NCBI GenBank assembly: GCA_004802725.1
Contig: SGPM01000051.1
Span: 1-64,000, forward strand
Length of the DNA: 64,000 nt
Source: Antrodiella citrinella
Lineage: Eukaryota; Basidiomycota; Agaricomycetes; Polyporales; Steccherinaceae
Direction of reading: 5' to 3'
Each line of letters opens with the position of its first letter. The stretch's first letter is position 1. The notes beneath the pieces were generated by a model. It searched no databases and was not told the origin of the DNA. It saw only the letters and a program-made list of their open reading frames with translations. Position numbers and translations under genes: made by a program. Shown piece after piece: positions 56,288-64,000 of this stretch.

Positions 56288-58277
56288 CTACAAAGTCAGA
56301 GCAAACACCATGGCGACAATGCTGAGCAAGGTAGTTAGCCCTACGGCAGGGACTCCCATCGATGCGCCGTCAGCCTGTTGTGTGTTGCTGTCAGAGGTAC
56401 TAGACGGAACAGCGTCTGAGCTATTCGATGTAGAGCTCGAGGCCGCCTGTGTATTGAACCCGCCCAAGTATACCACGGCCACCGCAGGACCGGGAACCGA
56501 GATACTACAGCCCTGCGCACAGGGAACGTTTTGGTCGCTTTGCACGTAGCTGCCAGTGGCAGTGACGGGGACACCATCGCCAACACCTGCCCAGGTCAGG
56601 TTGCCCCATGCAATGTTATACTTCTCGTTGACATTGGGAGCGGTCAAGAAGCGCAGCCCGAGGGTGACGCTGGTGCCGGACCCTATGAGGCTGGCGGGGA
56701 TGGTGAATTCGGTGGATGCGCCGGTGGCGTTGGCGAAGTTGAAAAGGACGAGGTGGTGAGGAGTGTTAGAGGTGGCGTCATAAATACCATAACCGGCGAC
56801 AGACTGAGTCGCATCGGACGAGGAGTTCTGGACGTTCAGGTCAAAGACTCTGCTACCGTTGGTGGCCTGGAGTGCTTCTGACGTCGGTAGGTAAGCGTAG
56901 AATGGGGGGTTGGTAGTCCAAGCACCAGCACCAGCTGCAACAGCAGGAGGAGCGTCGAAGAGGTTGTAGGTAACCCCTGGCTCACGCGTGTGGAGGTACG
57001 CTCCAGAGTAACCAACGCTGGCAAGCTGCAGAGCATAATCAACGCTCCACATTGCGACACCGAAGGTATCCGAAATCCCTGGTAAGCCACCGCACGATGC
57101 TGAACTGAACTCGTCCATGAGGATGGGTTTGCGCGTAGCGGATGGCTCTTGACGGATAATATCCAGGCCATCGTTTTGCCACTGTGCCAAACTGACGGCG
57201 TTCGCGTGGTGCAAGTAGAAATCGAGCTCGTACTTGTGAGTGGGACCGCAGTTATCTTGAGGGTAGTGCTGAAGCGTGATATACTTCAGACGATCGCTGA
57301 ATTGGTCAAGCCAACCAGATTGGAGGAGAGAAGCCAGATCCTGCACAGAAGATTGTCAGAACATCATGACGCTTGTAGTGAAGACCCACATACCCAATCA
57401 CAGCAAATGGTCGGACCGGCAATTTTGTCTAGAGACAGCACATCTCCCTGAGGCGTCTTCCCCAGCTCACCGAACACCTCCCAATAATCCTACATCATCA
57501 ACAGATGAGACACGCGTCACGAGTTCAGTGAACAATATCACTTACACCGATATAATCATTGGTTGTATAGTTGGCAAGGTTAGGTCGTTCGCCGTGCCCG
57601 GTGTAGAGATCAGGTTCCTGAAACAAGATAAATGGCGCGTAATCAAACGAACTGATGTAATAACATACGTTTCCAAGTAACATGGCATCGAGTTTGTCTC
57701 CAAGAAAGTGTTGAGCATCTCCAGCCAGGAGAGGGACATTCGTGCTGTTGGGGTCGCGAAGACTCAAACCTGATGGTAGAAGATGAAAGGACCGTCCAGT
57801 GAAATTTTGAAGCAGTAGTCGCTTACCAATGAGGTACTCTGCGCCACCGACTTTGTCGCTCATAGCGTTCATGACCTGAAACAGCTGTTGACCATAATTG
57901 ACAGGTTGATCGTTCGAGTTCGCAGTTGGGTCTGTGAACTCGACGATGTCCGGCTGGTTCGGTACGTAGGTAGAACTGTCCATGGAGTTTCCTCCAAGCC
58001 TGAGTCGGACGGACTGGTTGGAACCACGCTCATGGAGAGCATTGAGATACTGGACGACGGGTTCGGGAACAGTATTGGTGTCATTGCCAAAGTAGTAGTT
58101 GATGAAAGAGAGTTCAAAAGAGACCCCAAGAAAGTTCGAGTAGACGACTGTAACATTCGTAGAGGGTCCAGAGGCCGGAACCGTCACTTGGACGGCGGCG
58201 AAAGCAGAAGTAGCAAGAAGTACTCCGAGCCAGAGGCCAGAAAAAGGCAGGACGCCGCAGAGATGGCGGACGAGCAT
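56288..58277 (-). CDS. GH79 glycoside hydrolase (beta-glucuronidase-like), GPI-anchored
   Basis: Five exons: 58277-57827, 57769-57669, 57617-57546, 57489-57394 and 57340-56288; 590 aa. After a signal peptide (LGVLLATSAFAAVQV), the (beta/alpha)8 domain shows RLRLGGNSMDSS, the acid/base NEPD at the exon 2/3 junction (GN + EPDLYTGHGE) and the nucleophile in PILMDEFSSA. A beta domain follows with NFANATG and GVPVTATG. A Ser/Thr tail and a hydrophobic C-terminus (VGLTTLLSIVAMVFALTL) suggest a GPI anchor, so the enzyme would stay on the cell wall. GH79 members remove glucuronic acid or its 4-O-methyl form from arabinogalactan or other glycans. Confidence 0.9.
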
Positions 58278-59430
58278 TGTGGGTGTGTTCAAGGTGGTCA
58301 AAAGCCTAAAGGGCCAACACGAGCCTTTAGACTGCCAAAGTCGTGTGGACACAGCCAAGGAACAGCAATTATGGATGAAGCAGTTGACGGGCCCCCACGG
58401 CAACGGTAGCCCGTCCCCCACACCGTTGGCCGTAAGGCCAGAGCATGGCTCAATTTGCTGAGGACACTCAATCTCCATTGTGTTGGAAATGAGCGTCATG
58501 TTTGCCATAATCCTGGTTTCTGGCATCGGCCTGAAGGCGTTCCATGTGGTTAACGGCGAGACGTATGATGGAAGCTGAGGAAAGCGGCAATAGCCCTGCA
58601 AAGTGACCCATCGACTCGGATATCTTGATGTCGTGCTGGCAGTCCTGGAATTGTGACTGCTTCTGCATCCCTAATGTCCACATGATAGTACGAAAGACTT
58701 ATTTGCAGCAATTGCGGAATCGAAATTGACAATCTGTAGTGGGGTCAAGATGTTGAGTCGGACCACATGGTACTGATATCAGCGCTCTATAATTTACCGG
58801 AGGAAACAGTCCGTCAGTTCAACATTGACAACAACTGCCAAGCATTGTATCAATGTATGTACGTGGTTACGTACCGACAAGACTTAGATAGTCTGGTTCC
58901 GGTTTCTTCAGCGCTACAACCAAGCTACAACTTCGTTCTGACGTGACGGGGCGTCAGTCCACAGAACTTTTCGTTTGCTGGTCGATTGGTGTTGTCCCTG
59001 TTGTCAATTATATGATGTCTGGGATGTGCACCAATACGTGACAAAACGAAGACGAATGACAATACCGTGACGAAGAGCTCCAAAAAAAGCTCACACGACA
59101 AAACTATGAACCAAAAATGGGCAGTAGTGTCGACAGATGCGAGCTCGCAGCAGCGGTCATAGAAGTATGGTGATGACGGTGGTTTGAGTTCAAGTATAAG
59201 TGGGTCCTCGGCTCAGCGATGTATAAAAAATTTGACCGGTATTGACTACACACTGGTATGACAAGAACAGGCCGCCTGTTGAACCTATGTACAAGTACAG
59301 TAACAAAAATCCATCCCGTAGCAGATATCTAGAGTACAGACAGCAAAACCTCATCTAGTAGTACATGCCTCTAACAGTGAAGTGTTACGGAGATACTGTT
59401 GGCAGTCACTCCACATCAAGGGTACGTGTC
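58278..59430. other. Intergenic, 1.15 kb
   Basis: Upstream of GH79 and downstream of the AAA ATPase gene. No convincing coding frame; the frame extending upstream from the GH79 start is not protein-like. No repeats seen. Confidence 0.5.
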
Positions 59431-61540
59431 TCAAGCGATGTAAGACCGTCCAAGAGCAGCAGCAGCAAGAGCCATGCTCCTCATGTCTCTCCCGCCCTCC
59501 GAACGCATGCTCTGACTACCCTCTGGTAGCGCACCAGGCATGGTGCTCGTGTTGCGGTAGTCTATCGGACCCGCAGACCAGAAGCGGCCTTTCTGAGCAA
59601 AACGTCCGAGAGCAGATTGGTCGCGAGGATTGAACGAAGGAGATGGAGCAGAACGCGGTAGCTGAACCAATTTTCTGGACTCGGGAACGAGAGTTGGCGA
59701 TTTGTCAAGCTGGTCGCGAAGAGACTTGATCTGGTGCCTCAGCAAAGTTTGGAAGTCTCGGTCATCGTCTTCATCTTTGCCAGCGAGAAGGACCAGAGTG
59801 GAAACGCTGCATGAAACGGACTTGTTAATCGAGTGGTCTTTGAATATAAAATACTGATGTCGTACAATGCTTCCTTGAGGTATGCGAAGCTGAAATCCTC
59901 GGTGCCAGCCGCAATTTCTTCCAGAAGGCTATCGGGGAAATCGATGCTTTTGTTGTCCTTCAGCTTGATTTGCCAGTATTTCGCATACAAAGCACGCTCC
60001 TCCTTGTCGGGATCGTCGAACAAGCTGTTGTGACAACTCGTCAATGGCAATAATGAGTCAGGGCACAACATACACACTATTTGCGATCGAATCGACTAGG
60101 TCTACCGCTGAGAGCGGGATCGAGTTTGTCAAAGTGATTCGTGGATCCAATAATGAGCAGGCCATCGTTATCCTCCAAACCTGTCGAACAACTTGTTCAG
60201 TTGTGAACCACTCAGCGAGGGAAAGTTTTCTTACCGTCAAGTTGGTTCAAGAAGAAAGACCGATTCTGGTCGTTGATGAGGGAGTCAAGATCTTCCAAGA
60301 TCAACACACACGGGGCTACTTGCCGAGCCCTTGCGAAACAGTTGGTCATGGAAGCCTCTTCGCCCATCCAGCTCTGGAACGAGCGGACATACATGGGGAC
60401 GTAGCCTTTCGCGTCACACTCCTTCATTACTGCCTTCATGCTGATAGTCTTGCCATTTCCTGAGGACCAGATCAATACGACAGGACACCGGAGCGGGTTT
60501 TATGTCTTACCAGGGGGACCATACATGATCAAGCCACGCTAGACCAATGTGTCAGATCTCTACAGTGTCAAGATGCCCATGCGGAACTCTCACCTTCCAC
60601 GGGATAGCGAGCGACTTGTACATCTGCTCAGAAGCGAAAAAACCATTGACGTCTTTCCTAAGATTGGACTTGAACTCGTCCTTCACGATGACGTCTTTCC
60701 AGTTGGCTTTTTGGACCTCTTCCCACAAGGCGCGATCCTTGTTCCAGAACCCTTGATTGAAGACGTAGATTTCCTGGTGTAGATCATTGTCCCAGGCACC
60801 TGCTGCCACGAGCAGTGAACGGCTGGGCTCTTGAGGTCCTTCGTGAAGAAGGTACTGCACGACCATATCACCAAAGCCAGCCGGGTACTGACAGGATGTC
60901 TTAGCTTGACCAGCTTCAGAGGTCACAAGGGACTTACTCTTGCAACATACAGCAAGTAGTCGTATTTCTGCGATTGACGAATTAAGAATATGTCAGCGTG
61001 AGTTGTGTCGAGTACTCACATCCCAAGCTACTTTGAAGAGGCCAAATCGGACAGCGTCGACGAGAATGCCTGTCGCACTCCCCATGCGTCGCGCCACTGG
61101 GTAAAACACTAGCCCAGATACCAAGTCCGGAGGCAACGCAGGCTCAATCAGAGCTCCAGGGAATCCCAGCACGTTGGCATTGTAGAAGAGTGTAACTGAA
61201 TGATTAGGGTATAGCTTGCGAAGGGCGACGCAGCTTGAAAACGTTTATTACTTCGACCAGTGAACATTCACATAGTGCTCGGACAACGTACCCGAAAGCT
61301 GTAGGATCAGAGAACTTGCCGGAGCCTGTAAGAATAATGGTTAGTGAACAGGGCCCAGAGTCGTGCGCGTTATGATTCACCTCTTTCGAACCATGGCTCG
61401 TACAACGGGTCCTTGACTGGTTCACCCGAGTGCTCAGACTCCAGGCCGGCGGGAATGTCTGAGTCCGACTCGAAGGTGACCTTAATGAAGGCATCTTCGA
61501 GCTCTTGGAGGCTGCGTCGGGAGGTAGTTGAACTCGCCAT
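59431..61540 (-). CDS. AAA-type ATPase of unknown role
   Basis: Ten exons: 61540-61381, 61325-61272, 61195-61020, 60967-60938, 60887-60594, 60538-60511, 60459-60235, 60180-60078, 60024-59866 and 59806-59431; 534 aa. An N-terminal region (about 240 residues, with [20 protein letters not shown] and [19 protein letters not shown]) precedes one AAA module: Walker A YGPPGNGKT (split by an intron after PPG), Walker [12 protein letters not shown], sensor [15 protein letters not shown] and arginine-finger region [10 protein letters not shown]. The C-terminus is Ser/Arg-rich. It resembles uncharacterised fungal AAA proteins; I cannot say which substrate it remodels. The donor for exon 2 (61272) is the least certain. 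It starts 198 bp from divergent Tom20. Confidence 0.85.
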
Positions 61541-61738
61541 TCTGTTCTGGTGAAGAAGAAGGAGACGAGTTCACTGCGGTTCCATGGTTTAAGTACTGCG
61601 GACCTGCAACTATGGACACGCTTGTCGGCGCCTACCACTCGACCCCGTGATCAGGCGCCTACATGACGTGTGGCAAACCGGCAGGACTTTCAGTTTCAGT
61701 CTTTCTCGCCACCACATCCATCTTGCTCATCGACCGTC

Positions 61739-62530
61739 ATGTCGTCCAGAGCCTCCACCATCTTCACCGTTGCAGGTGTCACCGTCCTGGGAGGTCTGGT
61801 GGCATATGCTGTCTACTTCGACTACAGGCGGAGGAACGATAATGAGTTCCGCCGAAAGCTGCGTATGTCACGTTTCGTAGGCCACATGGTCTAGCAACTC
61901 ACTAACAGTCGCGGATATACAGGTAAAGATAAGAAGAAGGTCAAGGCTGCACAGTCAGACGCGGTTCAGGCGTCCGCTGTCAAGCCAGAAGACATCCGCG
62001 CTGCTCTCCTCAAGGTTCGCGAGGAGGAGTTGCCCGAAAATCAAGAGGAGAAAGAGGCGTACTTCCTGAAATCCGTAGATTTGGGCGAACGATTGTGCCA
62101 CCAGGGTTTGTGTTGTTTCTATGCAGCGTTTACGCCATCTCACGTCGTGCATTTCAGGTCCTACTTTCCATCTCGACTCAGCTTTGTCATTCTACCGGGC
62201 CCTGCGCGTATACCCGTCTCCCGTAGAGCTTGTTATGATTTACCAAAAGACGGTCCCCGAGCCTGTGTTCAAGGTATGTCGTGTGTCCTCTAGCCTGCAG
62301 CAATGATTGAGCATGTTTTGTAGATTGTCATGGACATGATGCAACTGGACGTAAGTGACCCGTCCACTCAGCCCCCTCCCAGCACGTCACGGGTTGAGGC
62401 ATCCATATTGGAGGAGGAAGACGAAGAGGAGACTAGTCCCGAGAGGACAGGTCCCCCTTCGGAGACATCCTCGCAGGAATGGGACAATGTCACCGACCCA
62501 GGCACTTCCCAATCGTCTCCTCCTCCATAA
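61739..62530 (+). CDS. TOM20: Mitochondrial import receptor subunit Tom20
   Basis: Four exons: 61739-61862, 61923-62105, 62158-62273 and 62324-62530; 209 aa. An N-terminal membrane anchor (IFTVAGVTVLGGLVAYAVYF) followed by the basic DYRRR sets the outer-membrane orientation. The TPR-like receptor domain follows (EEKEAYFLKSVDLGERLCHQ, then FHLDSALSFYRALRVYPSP), ending with an acidic tail (ILEEEDEEE). Tom20 binds presequences at the outer mitochondrial membrane. Length and domain order are normal. Confidence 0.94.
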
Positions 62531-62703
62531 ATTTACTCCCATCTCTACTTTTCTGTTGGAACACTGCACATCTCCGCTGCTTGCTTAATGATTGTCATAC
62601 GCCCTCGTATTTCATTCTCACCTCTGTCCATTGTTTCCGCGCACATTGATCTAATACATATGTACCTTTGTTTTGCATGTACATCCATTGTCGGCCGTTA
62701 GGT

Positions 62704-64000
62704 GAAGCTACGCATCGAAGGTGAGCGGGTTTGTTAGTGTGATGTTAGTACTTGGGCTGAGAAATTCGTGCGCCGTGCAACACTAGGTTACTACGACGTA
62801 TTCCCCGCCAAGCACTTCAATGTCTCAGTACAAGATGGTTCCGCGGACACGCGTGGTGTCAAGAGGAAAATACTTGTGGTTGCGAAAGACTTCGAAGCAG
62901 GCGACGTGATCTACAAGGTGATCATTGGCAGCTTGAGTGGCGTCTGGGGCACACTGACTCATGTGTATGTACACAGGAAGAGCCATTGGTCGCTGTTCTG
63001 GACCCCGATCTTCAAGGCAAAGGTACTCACTGCAGCTACTGTCTCCGTCATATCCAAAAAGGCATGGCCATCAAGCCAGAAGTTGACCGTCTCGACTCGG
63101 TATACTGCTCCAAAGACTGTCAGCTCAAGGCCAAAGTTCAATCTCAAAGTCTCCTCTTCAGCCTGGATCCTTATCTCCCTCCTGAGATGGACAGTGGTAT
63201 CGTGGGCGAACAAAATAACGAGAAGCGCGAACAGGCCCAGCAAAAATTCGCGGAATTCATCAAGAACAAATCGACTCCGCTCCTGGTCGCTCGATTCGTC
63301 GGAAGACAAGTGGCGACAGAGACTTCGAAACTGGTGCCCGGTCAATCCGTTCTGGCTGACTTCCCTCAGGTCGCGGACAAAGGCAGCGACTATGGTATAT
63401 ATGATCACATAGAGCGCCTGAGATTCTGGGAGCCTTCCATCGAGGACTCTGAAGTCGATTTATTGCGCGATGTGTTGGCTTCCGCTTTGCCCGGTTTGGA
63501 GACGTCTGTGACCACAGAGCAGTACGTTTTATGGAAGAGCAAAATGACATACAACGCGTTCGGGGTTTGCTATGGTGGCGGTAGAGATGACAAGGTACGT
63601 CGTCTCGGCAGCGTGGTCGGGCTTCATCTGACTCGGTGAATACATTAGCCCGTGTCAACGGATCGTCCTGAGGACCAGGAACGAACTCGCACGCCGTATG
63701 GCACGTCTCGACAGGTTGGCAGTGGATTTTACGCCGTCTCATCTTACGTGAGTCTCTCACCGCCGGTCGCATACAATCCGAACTAACCTTTTCTCTCTTC
63801 TTCCTCGCAGCTCCAGCACTCGTGCGCACCGACTGCGCGTACATCCTTCAGTAACGGCACCTCCGAACTGCATCTCATCGCCTTCGCCCCGCTCAAAAAA
63901 GGAGACGAGATCACCGTCTCGTACGTCGATATCACGCAACACGCTTCCGAGACACCCGAAGAAGCTCGTCGCCGCCGTCGCATGGAGCTTGTACGCGGAT
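62704..64000 (+). CDS. SET-domain protein (SMYD/Set5-like), partial at right edge
   Basis: Exons seen: one ending at 62720 (start unknown, perhaps after a TTAG acceptor at 62703), then 62787-62917, 62977-63594, 63649-63747 and 63811 to beyond 64000. The split SET domain shows YYDVFPAKHF and KRKILVVAKDFEAGDVIYK at the front, a Cys-rich insert (THCSYCLRH ... YCSKDC) as in MYND-type zinc fingers, and the catalytic core GFYAVSSYLQHSCAPT with GDEITVSYVDI. Members methylate lysines on histones or other proteins. The first exon and C-terminus are missing, so length and subfamily cannot be judged. Confidence 0.82.

Overview
The window is nuclear DNA of a filamentous basidiomycete, most likely an Agaricomycete. 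Almost every gene is split by introns of about 48-65 nt with GT(A/G)(A/C)GT donors and (C/T)AG acceptors. Genes are close packed on both strands. The protein content (two CYP63-like P450s, Kre9/Knh1-type GPI protein, GH79 glycosidase, divergent alpha-tubulins, a protease-like family I know only from mushrooms) fits wood- or litter-decay mushrooms. No prophage, IS element, CRISPR array or rRNA is visible, and I did not recognise a tRNA. All gene models were joined by eye from reading-frame continuity and splice consensus.

Layout. 1-304: 5' end of a mitochondrial enoyl-CoA hydratase-like gene (-). 0.9-5 kb: a mucin-like single-pass membrane protein (-) and an unrecognised coiled-coil protein (-). 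5-7.8 kb: an ACMSD-family decarboxylase (+) facing quinolinate phosphoribosyltransferase (-), two enzymes that compete at the NAD branch of the kynurenine pathway. 8.2-9 kb: GPI-anchored Kre9/Knh1-type protein (-). 10.5-14.9 kb: three tandem GNAT acetyltransferase paralogues (+). 15-18.6 kb: Gemin2 homologue (-), DUF3245-like protein (+), basic Arg-rich protein (-). 18.6-21.9 kb: gene-poor, one doubtful gene. 21.9-27.3 kb: dual-specificity phosphatase (+) and an 18-exon HSL-type hydrolase (+). 27.7-31.6 kb: two tandem alpha-tubulins (+). 32.2-34.7 kb: P450 (+). 35-39.2 kb: ARF1 (+), exocyst Sec15 (-). 39.6-42.1 kb: a frameshifted pseudogene of a protease-like mushroom family and a MITE-like inverted-repeat element. 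42.2-48.1 kb: HAD phosphatase (+), Bin3-type methyltransferase (-), CPSF2/Cft2 (+). 48.4-50.9 kb: second P450 (+). 51-58.3 kb: glutaminyl-tRNA synthetase, PAF acetylhydrolase and GPI-anchored GH79 enzyme, all (-). 59.4-64 kb: AAA ATPase (-), Tom20 (+), and a SET-domain protein (+) cut by the right edge.

Most genes are housekeeping. The main points of interest are the ACMSD/QPRTase pair; the GNAT array; three paralogue sets in which an intron is present in one copy and exactly absent in the other (exon lengths add up to the nucleotide); a GC-AG intron whose paralogue has GT-AG; microexons of 11, 13 and 16 nt; the decayed protease-like gene beside a MITE; and two clusters of isolated N bases. 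I did not find a clearly new multi-gene system. The GNAT array and the NAD-branch pair are the best candidates for follow-up.
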